From assembly GCF_004216665.1 (NCBI RefSeq), contig NZ_SGWY01000001.1:806001-870000 (forward strand): a stretch of 64,000 nucleotides of DNA, in the 5' to 3' direction. The translations under genes were made by a program, and so were the position numbers. The stretch is from Agromyces ramosus (lineage in GTDB: Bacteria > Actinomycetota > Actinomycetes > Actinomycetales > Microbacteriaceae). Under the pieces are notes generated by a model. The model saw only the letters and a program-made list of their open reading frames with translations, was not told the DNA's origin and searched no databases. Shown in pieces: positions 33,332 to 40,396 of the stretch; within the stretch, counting starts at the first letter, position 1, and the number at the start of each line of letters is the position of its first letter.

Positions 33332-34369
33332 ATGAGAGCAATGGCGTACTCGGAGACCGGTGACTCGTCCGTCCTTCACGTGGTGGACCGCGAGCTCCCG
33401 GAACCCGGGGCCGACGAGGTCCGGGTGAGGGTCGTCGTCTCGGGTGTGAACCCGACCGACTGGAAGGCCCGGGCCGGTGCGCGGGCAGGCGCGCCGACGC
33501 CGTATCCCGAGGTGGTTCCGAACCAGGACGGCGCCGGCGTCGTCGATGCGGTCGGCTCCGGCGTGACCGGTCTCGCGCCCGGCGACCGGGTGTGGGTGTT
33601 CCTCGCGGCGCACGGTCGGCCGACCGGCACGGCGCAGGAGTTCGCGGTGGTTCCGGCCCAACGCGTCGTCAGGCTCCCGGATGCCGCGAGCTTCGACATC
33701 GGTGCGTCGCTGGGCGTGCCCGCGATGACCGCGCATCGCGCCCTCACGGTCGCCGACGGCGGACCCGCCCGGCTCGGGCCCGGAGCACTCGAGGGCCGCA
33801 CGGTGCTCGTCGCCGGCGGAGCCGGAGCCGTCGGGCACGCCGCGATCCAGCTCGCGCGGTGGTCGGGCGCCCGGGTCGTCACGACGGTGAGCTCGCCCGC
33901 GAAGGCCGCGCTCGCCACCGCGGCGGGTGCCCACCACGTCGTGGACTACACGACGGGCGACACCGCGACGGCGATCCGCGCGGTCGCGCCCGACGGCGTC
34001 GACCACGTGGTGGAGGTCTCACCGGCGCGGAACGCCGCGCTGAACGCGAGCGTGATCGCCAACCACGGCACCGTCTCGGTCTACGCGACGGACGGCGGCG
34101 CGGAGATGACGCTCGACGTCCGCCGGCACTTCTCGCTCAACGTCAGGTACCAGTTCCTGCTGCTCTACACCGTGGGCGATGCCGCCCTCGCGGCCGCCGC
34201 CGAGGACATCACCCGCGCGCTCGGCGACGGGGCGCTCGGCGTCGGCGAGGAGGCGGGGCTTCCGCTCACGCGCTTCCCCCTCGAACGCACCGCGGCAGCC
34301 CACGACGCGGTGGAGGCCGGCACCGTGGGCAAGGTGCTCGTCGACGTCTCGCCGGAGATCACCGGCTGA
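33332..34369 (+). CDS. Quinone oxidoreductase-like medium-chain dehydrogenase/reductase
   Basis: 345 residues of the zinc-free MDR (QOR/zeta-crystallin-like) family: VVSGVNPTDWKARAG, PNQDGAGVVDAVGSGVTGLAPGDRVWVF, and the NADPH motif LVAGGAGAVGHAAIQLARWSGARVV (about 161-185). Structural and catalytic zinc ligands are absent. It should reduce quinones or enones with NADPH. Start ATG 33332 lacks a clear SD; an in-frame ATG follows at 33341. Single gene, ending at a convergent hairpin. Confidence 0.87.
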   Translation: MRAMAYSETGDSSVLHVVDRELPEPGADEVRVRVVVSGVNPTDWKARAGARAGAPTPYPEVVPNQDGAGVVDAVGSGVTGLAPGDRVWVFLAAHGRPTGTAQEFAVVPAQRVVRLPDAASFDIGASLGVPAMTAHRALTVADGGPARLGPGALEGRTVLVAGGAGAVGHAAIQLARWSGARVVTTVSSPAKAALATAAGAHHVVDYTTGDTATAIRAVAPDGVDHVVEVSPARNAALNASVIANHGTVSVYATDGGAEMTLDVRRHFSLNVRYQFLLLYTVGDAALAAAAEDITRALGDGALGVGEEAGLPLTRFPLERTAAAHDAVEAGTVGKVLVDVSPEITG

Positions 34370-34374
34370 GCGCT

Positions 34375-34424
34375 CCGGAACCGCGGGCCGCTGCTCCCCC
34401 ACGAGGATGCGGCGCGCGGTCCGG
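34375..34424. terminator. Candidate bidirectional hairpin terminator
   Basis: CCGGAACCGCG (34375-34385) pairs with CGCGGTCCGG (34415-34424) apart from one bulged A, with a 29-base loop. It fills the gap between the convergent oxidoreductase and cupin genes. No T-tract; the long loop lowers confidence. Confidence 0.45.
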
Positions 34425-34427
34425 CCG

Positions 34428-34904
34428 TCAGGCGTGCTGGTCGGGCTCGCCGTCCTCGGGCTCGACGGCCCACGACGGCGGCTCGTCGGCGCCCGCGTCC
34501 TCGTCGCGCTCCGCGTCATCCGCCGTCTTCTGCACCTTGCCGGCCGCGTGGTGCACGGGTGCGTACACGGTGTAGAGGCGCAGCGGCTCGTCGCCGGTGT
34601 TCTCGACGTCGTGCCAGGTACCCGCGGGCACCTGGATGCTCCAGCCGTCGGAGACATCCCGCTGGAAGTTCAGCTCGTCCTTCGACGGGCCCATCTTCAC
34701 GCGACCCCGGCCCGCATCGAGGCGCAGGAACTGATCGGTCTCGGGGTGCGCCTCGAGGCCGATCGACTCGCCCACCGGAATCGACATGAGCGTCACCTGC
34801 AGGTACTTGCCGCTCCACGCCACCGTGCGGTAGTTGGCGTTCTGCTTGGTCGCGGTCTCGATGTCGAACGCGTTCGGCTCGGGGCCGGGGTCGGTGATGT
34901 CCAT
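34428..34904 (-). CDS. Cupin domain protein (mannose-6-phosphate isomerase-like)
   Basis: 158 residues. LQVTLMSIPVGESIGLEAHPETDQFLRLDAGRGRVKMG contains the cupin motif 1 (His and Glu metal ligands in E-A-H-P-E-T-D-Q), and IQVPAGTWHDVENTGDEPLRLYTVYAPVHH carries motif 2 with its His. The last 30 residues are acidic and probably unstructured. GAGAGGA precedes ATG 34904. Proteins of this type are common, metal-binding and largely uncharacterised. Confidence 0.85.
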   Translation of the reverse strand: MDITDPGPEPNAFDIETATKQNANYRTVAWSGKYLQVTLMSIPVGESIGLEAHPETDQFLRLDAGRGRVKMGPSKDELNFQRDVSDGWSIQVPAGTWHDVENTGDEPLRLYTVYAPVHHAAGKVQKTADDAERDEDAGADEPPSWAVEPEDGEPDQHA

Positions 34905-35105
34905 GCGTCGCAGTCCTCTCCGGGTCGGTCGGTCGACGGATGCCGCGCGCCGTCCCCGCTCGTTCCACGCTAGCCACGGCGGCCGCCGGATCGGAAGGGG
35001 TTGTGCGAGCACCGCGACGGCTTCCACACCCGGGCCGTCGCCGCAAGGCCCCTGAGCAAATGGCCGCGCGGGCGTACCGTCGAGGGAACCGAAGGAGCGA
35101 GCTCG

Positions 35106-36953
35106 ATGAGCAGTCCGACGACCCTCGTCGCCGACCGCTACCGGCTGGTCAAGCTGATCGGCTCAGGTGGAATGGGCGTGGTGTGGCATGCGTGGGACGA
35201 GCGCCTGCACCGAGCGGTGGCGCTCAAGATGCTGCGCACGCAGCCCGACCTCGGCGATCGCGAACGTGAGGTCGCGACGAATCGGGCCATGCGCGAAGCG
35301 CGCATCACGGCGGGACTGCACCATCCGCACGCCGTGACGGTGTTCGACGTCGTCGAGCACGAGGGTCAGCCCTGCATCGTGATGCAGCTGGTCGAATCCA
35401 CGCCGCTGTCGGTCCTGCTCCGGGAGCACGGCACGCTCTCGCCACGGGAGACCGCGCGGATCGGCGCCCAGGTGAGCTCCGCACTGGCGGCCGCCCACAA
35501 GCTGCGGATCGTGCACCGGGACGTGAAGCCGGGCAACATCCTCATCACCGAGGACGGCTCGGCCATGATCAGCGACTTCGGCATCTCGCACGCGCTCGGC
35601 GACACCACCATCACCGCGACGGGGATGGTGCACGGCACTCCCGCCTACCTCGCCCCGGAGGTCGCCCAGGGCAAGCCGTCGAGCTTCGCGTCGGACGTGT
35701 TCTCGCTCGGCTCGACGCTGTACGCGATGCTCGAGGGCGCGCCGCCCTTCGGCGCGGACGTCAACGCGCTCGCACTGCTGCACCGAGTCGCGCGGGGCCA
35801 CCATCCGCCTCCCGAGCACGCCGGCGCACTCGCCCCGCTGCTGCGAAGCATGCTGTCGGCCGACCCCAGGCGACGGCCCGGCATGAAGACGATCGCCACC
35901 CGGTTGTCCGCGATGCACGAGAGCACCGAGGCGGCCGCGACATCCGAGCTCCCGACGGCGCCGCTCGTCGCCGCGGCCGGCGTCGGCCCGTCGCCGACGC
36001 CCGAGGCGACGCGGCAGGCCGGCCACACGGCCGACACCGAGCTGCTCGACGAAGCGGCGGGGCAGACGGACGCGACGGAGCGGCTCGACGAGACCGAGCG
36101 GCTCGACGAGACGGCGGGGCCGACCGACGCGACGGGGCAGCTCGACGAGACCGAGCGGCTCGACGAGACGGCGGGGCCGACCGACGCGAGGGATCGGCTC
36201 GACGCGCCGGAGCAGCCGCCCGCCGCGACGGAGCGGCTCGAGGCGCCGGAAGCGACGGCGACGACGGAACGGCTGGGCGCGGCGGGAGCGTCGCCCTCGT
36301 TGGCGTGGCTCACGCAGGCTCCGCCGACGCCTCCACCCGAGCGCACAGCGGCAGCGGATGCCGCGCCGCCGCCCCGCCGCCGATCGGGGGCGCTGGTCGG
36401 CGTCCTGGTCATGGTGGGCATCCTGATCGCCGGCGGAGTGATCCTGTTCGGCGCGCTGCGGCAGGGCGCGGGCGAAGCGGGAGCGCCGGCCGCCAGCGAG
36501 GAGCCGACCGCCGCCGAGACGTCGGCTGCCGAGACGCCGCCTCCCGAGACCGAGTCGCCGCCGCCGGCGTCGCCGAGTCCGTCCGCCCCACCCGAGGAGA
36601 CCCCCGAGGCGGCGCCGCCGCCGCCGAGCCCCGAGCAGCGGGTGGTCGACACGCTCACGGGCTACTACGCACTCATGCCCGGCGACCTGGACACCGCCTG
36701 GACGATGATGACCGTCGACTACCAGGAGAATCACGTCGGCGGACGAGGCGCCTACGACGCCTTCTGGAACGAGGTCGCGGTCGTCTCGATCTCGGACGTG
36801 AGCGCGACCGGGCCCGATCAGGGCCAGGCGACGCTCACCTACTCCTTCACCGACGGGAGCGTCGTGCAGGAGGTGACGGCGTATCGCCTCGTCGACGAGG
36901 CCGGCGCCTACAAAATCGCCGCGACCGAGGTGCTCAGCAGCGTCGTGCTATGA
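35106..36953 (+). CDS. Membrane Ser/Thr protein kinase (PknB-like) with extracytoplasmic NTF2-like domain
   Basis: 615 residues. Kinase domain about 11-280: GSGGMG loop, Lys41 (VALK), HRDVKPGN catalytic loop, DFGIS, and APEVAQG. Residues 285-425 are an acidic linker with 19-residue repeats. One membrane helix at about 428-450, then a Pro/Glu-rich extracellular stalk and a C-terminal domain of about 100 residues (VVDTLTGYYALMPGDLDTAW) resembling an NTF2-like fold. GAAGGAG lies 8 bases before ATG 35106. It may sense an extracellular cue; PASTA repeats are absent. Single gene. Confidence 0.9.
   Translation: MSSPTTLVADRYRLVKLIGSGGMGVVWHAWDERLHRAVALKMLRTQPDLGDREREVATNRAMREARITAGLHHPHAVTVFDVVEHEGQPCIVMQLVESTPLSVLLREHGTLSPRETARIGAQVSSALAAAHKLRIVHRDVKPGNILITEDGSAMISDFGISHALGDTTITATGMVHGTPAYLAPEVAQGKPSSFASDVFSLGSTLYAMLEGAPPFGADVNALALLHRVARGHHPPPEHAGALAPLLRSMLSADPRRRPGMKTIATRLSAMHESTEAAATSELPTAPLVAAAGVGPSPTPEATRQAGHTADTELLDEAAGQTDATERLDETERLDETAGPTDATGQLDETERLDETAGPTDARDRLDAPEQPPAATERLEAPEATATTERLGAAGASPSLAWLTQAPPTPPPERTAAADAAPPPRRRSGALVGVLVMVGILIAGGVILFGALRQGAGEAGAPAASEEPTAAETSAAETPPPETESPPPASPSPSAPPEETPEAAPPPPSPEQRVVDTLTGYYALMPGDLDTAWTMMTVDYQENHVGGRGAYDAFWNEVAVVSISDVSATGPDQGQATLTYSFTDGSVVQEVTAYRLVDEAGAYKIAATEVLSSVVL
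36069..36182 (+). repeat. Two 57-bp tandem repeats inside the kinase linker
   Basis: Two in-frame 57-bp units (36069-36125, 36126-36182) plus a degenerate third copy encode DATERLDETERLDETAGPT-type repeats in the cytoplasmic linker between kinase and membrane helix. The near-identical DNA suggests recent expansion. The units are rich in Thr and Glu and might be autophosphorylation targets or sites for FHA-domain binding (inference). Confidence 0.8.
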
Positions 36954-37181
36954 GGCCCCCGCCGGCTCGGCCTCGTCCTCCTCGACCCACTCGAGCAGGT
37001 CGCCCGGCTGGCACTCGAGCACACGGCAGATGGCATCGAGCGTGCTGAAGCGCACCGCCTTCGCGCGCCCGTTCTTCAGCACGGCCACGTTCGCCGGCGT
37101 GAGCCCGACCCGCTCGGCGAACTCGCCCACGCTCATCTTGCGCTTGGCGAGCTCGACGTCGATCCGCACCACGATCGGCAT
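36948..37181 (-). CDS. XRE/HTH_26 small transcriptional regulator
   Basis: 77 residues: IVVRIDVELAKRKMSVGEFAERVGLTPANVAVLKNGRAKAVRFSTLDAICRVLECQPGDLLEW is a complete Cro/CI HTH of the YozG type (HTH_26). The start shares one base with the stop of the DUF2975 gene (TGATG), the usual genetic pairing of these two families. It is probably an autorepressor of the two-gene operon; the repeats around the promoter at 37685-37713 fit. Its 3' end overlaps the end of the kinase gene by 6 bp (convergent). Confidence 0.9.
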   Translation of the reverse strand: MPIVVRIDVELAKRKMSVGEFAERVGLTPANVAVLKNGRAKAVRFSTLDAICRVLECQPGDLLEWVEEDEAEPAGAS

Positions 37182-37678
37182 CAGATCACTTCCTCCAGGT
37201 CCGTGCGCAGCACGGTGGCCTGCCGCAGCAGGGCGCGCAGCACCACGATCGTCAGCACCACGACGCCGCCGATGAGCGTCATCCCGATCAGGAGGATGGG
37301 GGTGCCGGGGTCGCGAAGCTCGGGCGTGAAGTAGATGATGCCGACGAGGTAGGCGGACACTCCCGCGAGGAGCACCCATGCGGCGACCATCGTCCACACG
37401 ATCACGTCGACCCACACGAACGACTCCTCGCTGAAGATGCGATCGGCCCTGACGAGGGTGAGCAGCCGCCACGTGCAGACGATCACGATCTGGATGCACA
37501 GCACCTCGAGGATCGCGAACGTCAGCAGCAGCCACGGGATGAACCCCGCCTCGGGATGCTCCTCGGCCGTCTGCCGGAACTCGCCGGGCAGGCTCAGGAA
37601 CTGCGCCACGAGCAGGCCGACGAACACCAGCACGAGCAACACCCTGAGCGGGACGACGATCCAATCCATCTTCTGCAT
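37181..37678 (-). CDS. DUF2975 membrane protein
   Basis: 165 residues with four predicted membrane helices (about 8-27, 47-68, 90-110, 125-147). RADRIFSEESFVWVDVIVW between helices 2 and 3 is the DUF2975 signature. Co-transcribed with a HTH_26 regulator. Function unknown; family members are often called membrane partners of YozG-type regulators. The ATG lies 6 bases after a GATAGT -10 box, so the message is probably leaderless. Confidence 0.85.
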   Translation of the reverse strand: MQKMDWIVVPLRVLLVLVFVGLLVAQFLSLPGEFRQTAEEHPEAGFIPWLLLTFAILEVLCIQIVIVCTWRLLTLVRADRIFSEESFVWVDVIVWTMVAAWVLLAGVSAYLVGIIYFTPELRDPGTPILLIGMTLIGGVVVLTIVVLRALLRQATVLRTDLEEVI

Positions 37679-37684
37679 GCATCG

Positions 37685-37713
37685 ACTATCGCGATCTTTC
37701 TATCGTTTGTCAA
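37685..37713 (-). promoter_or_regulatory. Promoter of the DUF2975-XRE operon inside the SRPBCC gene
   Basis: Minus strand: TTGACA (37708-37713), 17-base spacer, GATAGT (37685-37690), then 6 bases to ATG 37678. The -35 box lies within the last codons of the upstream SRPBCC gene. TATCG-N9-CGATA surrounds the -35 box, a possible site for the XRE protein. Confidence 0.7.
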
Positions 37714-38200
37714 TCGATACTTGCTGCGAATCGTTCGTCCCGAGCGCCCGCTCGAGCTTCGCGAAGCAGCCGCGCCAGCCCTCGGCGATCTGGTCGCGAC
37801 GCTCGACGTCGGCGTAGCCCGTCTGGCGGAACGTCATGCGCGTGCGCGGGGCATCCGGGGTGCCGACCTCGTCGAACTCGACGGTGACGACCGTCTCGGG
37901 GTTCGACTGCCCGCCGTCGACCTGGGTCAGCGTGAGCCGGATGCGATGGGGAGGGTCGAGTTCGAGGAACGCGCCGCGCTCGGTGTACGCGTGGCGACCG
38001 TCGTCCGAGCGGAAGTCGAGCCGCCACGCTCCGCCGGGCCGGGCATCGGCCTCGGCCGCAACGGTCGTGTAGCCGACGGGCGCGAACCAGCGCGCGAGTG
38101 CCTCGGGTTCGGTCCAGAATGCGAACACCCGGTCGGATGCCGCAGCGAACTCCTGCTCGATCTCGACCGCGATCCCGCGGTCGGCTTCGGTCGTGCTCAT
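37700..38200 (-). CDS. SRPBCC (AHSA1-like) protein
   Basis: 166 residues of the AHSA1 fold: EIEQEFAAASDRVFAFWTEPEALARWFAPVG (residues 12-42), GGAWRLDFRSDDGRHAYTERGAFLELDPPHRIRLT and GWRGCFAKLERALG at the end. It overlaps the upstream ArsR gene by 4 bp (ATGA), the standard ArsR-SRPBCC cassette. GAAGGGAAG precedes the start. Probably a hydrophobic-ligand binder controlled by that ArsR protein. Confidence 0.88.
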   Translation of the reverse strand: MSTTEADRGIAVEIEQEFAAASDRVFAFWTEPEALARWFAPVGYTTVAAEADARPGGAWRLDFRSDDGRHAYTERGAFLELDPPHRIRLTLTQVDGGQSNPETVVTVEFDEVGTPDAPRTRMTFRQTGYADVERRDQIAEGWRGCFAKLERALGTNDSQQVSIDKR

Positions 38201-38565
38201 GGGGTCTTCCCTTCATCGGTTGCGTCCTCGGCGTGGTTCGCGATCTCGTCGCGCGCGAGTTCCTCGCGGAGGGCGGCGAATCGCTCGTCCCAGATGCCGC
38301 GGTACCCGTCGAGCCAACGGTCGACCTCGGTGAGCGGCTCGACGCGCAGTCGGCTGGGCCGGCGTTGCGCGTCACGGCTCCGCGCCACCAGGCCGGCCTC
38401 CTCGAGCACGCCGACGTGCTTCGAGATGGCGCGCTGCGTCAGGTCGAAGGGCGCGGCGAGCTCGGCGACGGATGCCTCGCCCACCTCTGCGAGGCGAGCG
38501 AGGATCGATCGCCTGGTGGGGTCGGCAAGGGCCTGGAACGTTCGGCTCAGCGCGTCGGTCGTCAT
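38197..38565 (-). CDS. ArsR family transcriptional regulator
   Basis: 122 residues, winged helix ALADPTRRSILARLAEVGEASVAELAAPFDLTQRAISKHVGVLEEAGLVARSRDAQRRPSRL. No metal-site Cys. ATG 38565 is used; the open frame extends a few codons to a TTG that lacks support. First gene of an ArsR-SRPBCC pair. A perfect inverted repeat upstream (38585-38602) is its likely operator. Confidence 0.9.
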   Translation of the reverse strand: MTTDALSRTFQALADPTRRSILARLAEVGEASVAELAAPFDLTQRAISKHVGVLEEAGLVARSRDAQRRPSRLRVEPLTEVDRWLDGYRGIWDERFAALREELARDEIANHAEDATDEGKTP

Positions 38566-38584
38566 GTCTCGTACCAATCGGTTC

Positions 38585-38602
38585 TGGAACTATCTGGTTC
38601 CA
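38585..38602. promoter_or_regulatory. ArsR operator candidate
   Basis: TGGAAC-tatctg-GTTCCA, perfect 6-bp inverted repeat 20 bp upstream of the ArsR start, preceded by GGTTC which extends the repetition. On the minus strand the centre reads CAGATA, so a -10-like GATAGT overlaps the site; binding would block transcription of the ArsR-SRPBCC operon. Confidence 0.6.
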
Positions 38603-38697
38603 TTAAGGCACGCGGCCGACCGCGTGTCAAGAGCGGCGGCCGGTCGTCCCGACGAGCCGCTCTTCCCGGCCGAGCCGCTGGCCGCTACCGTCGAGCC

Positions 38698-39681
38698 GTG
38701 AGTGCCCTGCCGCGAACCGACGCCCCGACCCAAGCCCCGACCGCGGAACCGGGCTCGTCTCGGCCACTCGCCGTCATCCCGTTCGCCGTGGCCGGGATCG
38801 CCGGAATCGCGACGATGCTGCTCTCCTCCGCAGTGGTCGGCGTGCTGTTCCGAGCTCCGTGGGGCTTCGTCCTCCTGGCCGTCACGCTCGTCGGCAGTGC
38901 GCTCGCGATGACGGTGCTCTTCCGCGCGGTGACGGGCCGAGCGCGCTGGATCGCGTCGATCATGCTGGCGCTCCTCCCGCCGGCGGGCGTGTGGCGGGCG
39001 ATCATCGGAAGCGGCCGGATCCCGTTCGACACGGTGTACGGGATGCCCGCTGCCCTCGCGATCGGTGGCGCCGTCGGCTCGCTCTCGATGCTCGCACTCC
39101 CGGGTCGGTGGAGGTTCGCGGGTGCCGTCAGCGCGGTGCTGATCGCGACTCCGCTGCTGATTCCCGTGTTCGCGCATGCCGCGGAGCGGGCCGCCGCCGA
39201 GGAACGCGCGCAGCGGGCGTCGGTGGAGCAGGCGTTCGACGGCCTGGTCGACCCGCTCGGCACCGACCTCGCCGGCACGACCATCACGCTGACCTCCGCG
39301 TCGACGGACGCGGCCCAGGTCGCCGTCGACCGCGACGGCCGCGAGCTCGTGATCCTCACCACGCCGACCGGCGGATCGGGGCCGTACGATCCCGACGCCT
39401 TCGCCTGCTGGCGCCTCGTCGGCACCGAGTCCTCCGAGGGCGACGAGACGATGGCCGAGTTCGCCGACCGCTGCGTGGTCGTCGACGGCGGCTGGGCGAC
39501 CATCGACGGTTCCGTCGTCGGTACGAATGTCGGCACCCGCTGGGTGCAGGTGGAGGCCGGCGCGGGTGCGACCCCCGACGACGTGATGGCGGTGTTCCAC
39601 TCGCTCGAGGAGTTCCCCGAGGAGCGGGTCCGGGCGTGGTTCGACGAGCACCTGATGCGCGACCGAAAGGGCGGGGAGTAG
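38698..39681 (+). CDS. Hypothetical membrane protein
   Basis: 327 residues; family not recognised. After a Pro/Thr-rich N terminus come about five membrane helices (about 25-45, 48-68, 80-98, 112-128, 140-158), then an extracytoplasmic or cytosolic beta-rich domain of 160 residues with two Cys (FACWRLVG and DRCVVV). GTG 38698 lies 6 bases after TACCGT (38686-38691), the leaderless pattern seen at several other starts. No functional clue from neighbours. Confidence 0.75.
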   Translation: MSALPRTDAPTQAPTAEPGSSRPLAVIPFAVAGIAGIATMLLSSAVVGVLFRAPWGFVLLAVTLVGSALAMTVLFRAVTGRARWIASIMLALLPPAGVWRAIIGSGRIPFDTVYGMPAALAIGGAVGSLSMLALPGRWRFAGAVSAVLIATPLLIPVFAHAAERAAAEERAQRASVEQAFDGLVDPLGTDLAGTTITLTSASTDAAQVAVDRDGRELVILTTPTGGSGPYDPDAFACWRLVGTESSEGDETMAEFADRCVVVDGGWATIDGSVVGTNVGTRWVQVEAGAGATPDDVMAVFHSLEEFPEERVRAWFDEHLMRDRKGGE

Positions 39682-39703
39682 CGCCGCCGGCCCGCGTCCG
39701 CTG

Positions 39704-40396
39704 CTACCCGCCGTTGTTCTGCAGGAACGCCAGCACCGCGGCCACCCGCCGGTGCACACCCGACTCGGGCAGCCGCAGCTTCGTGAAGATCGCGTTCACG
39801 TGCTTCTCGACCGTCGACGACGACAGGAACAGCGCCTGCTCGATGCCGGCGTTGGTCTTGCCCTGCGCCATCTCGCGCAGCACCTCGAGCTCGCGCGGCG
39901 ACAGTGCCGAGAGCGGACTCGACGCGCCCGCGCTGCGTCGGCGCACGAGCGTGTCCACGATCTGCGGGTCGATCACCGAACCGCCGGCGCAGACCTCGCG
40001 GAGTGCGTGCACGAGGTCCTCGAGGTCGCCGATGCGGTCCTTCAACAGGTACCCGAGCCCCGCCGAGCCGTCGGAGAACAGCGCGAGCGCGTAGCTCTCG
40101 TCGGCGTGCTGCGAGAGCACCACCACGCCCGTCTCGGGATGAGCCGCACGGATGTCGCGGGCGGCCTCGATGCCCTCCATGTGATGACCCGGCGGCATCC
40201 GGATGTCGGTGAGCACCGCGTGCGGGTCGAGTCGCCGTACGGCGTCGAGCAGCTCGGTCGCGTTGCCCGTGGAGGCGACCACGTCGATCTCGCCCGAGTC
40301 CTCGAGCAGGCGGCGCAGCCCCTCCCGCACGAGGTAGTTGTCCTCGGCGATCACGACCCGCAGCGTGCCCGTCTCATCCAACGGGATCCGCCTCAC
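39704..40396 (-). CDS. NarL/LuxR-type response regulator
   Basis: 230 residues. Receiver domain: RVVIAEDNYLVREGLRRLL with the acidic pocket (E18, D19), phospho-acceptor Asp in HAVLTDIRMPP near 62, Lys in YLLKDRI. Output LuxR HTH: LSPRELEVLREMAQGKTNAGIEQALFLSSSTVEKHVNAIFTKL. GTG 40396 overlaps the histidine kinase gene by 23 bp, so both are co-translated. It probably serves both tandem kinases. Confidence 0.92.
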   Translation of the reverse strand: MRRIPLDETGTLRVVIAEDNYLVREGLRRLLEDSGEIDVVASTGNATELLDAVRRLDPHAVLTDIRMPPGHHMEGIEAARDIRAAHPETGVVVLSQHADESYALALFSDGSAGLGYLLKDRIGDLEDLVHALREVCAGGSVIDPQIVDTLVRRRSAGASSPLSALSPRELEVLREMAQGKTNAGIEQALFLSSSTVEKHVNAIFTKLRLPESGVHRRVAAVLAFLQNNGG

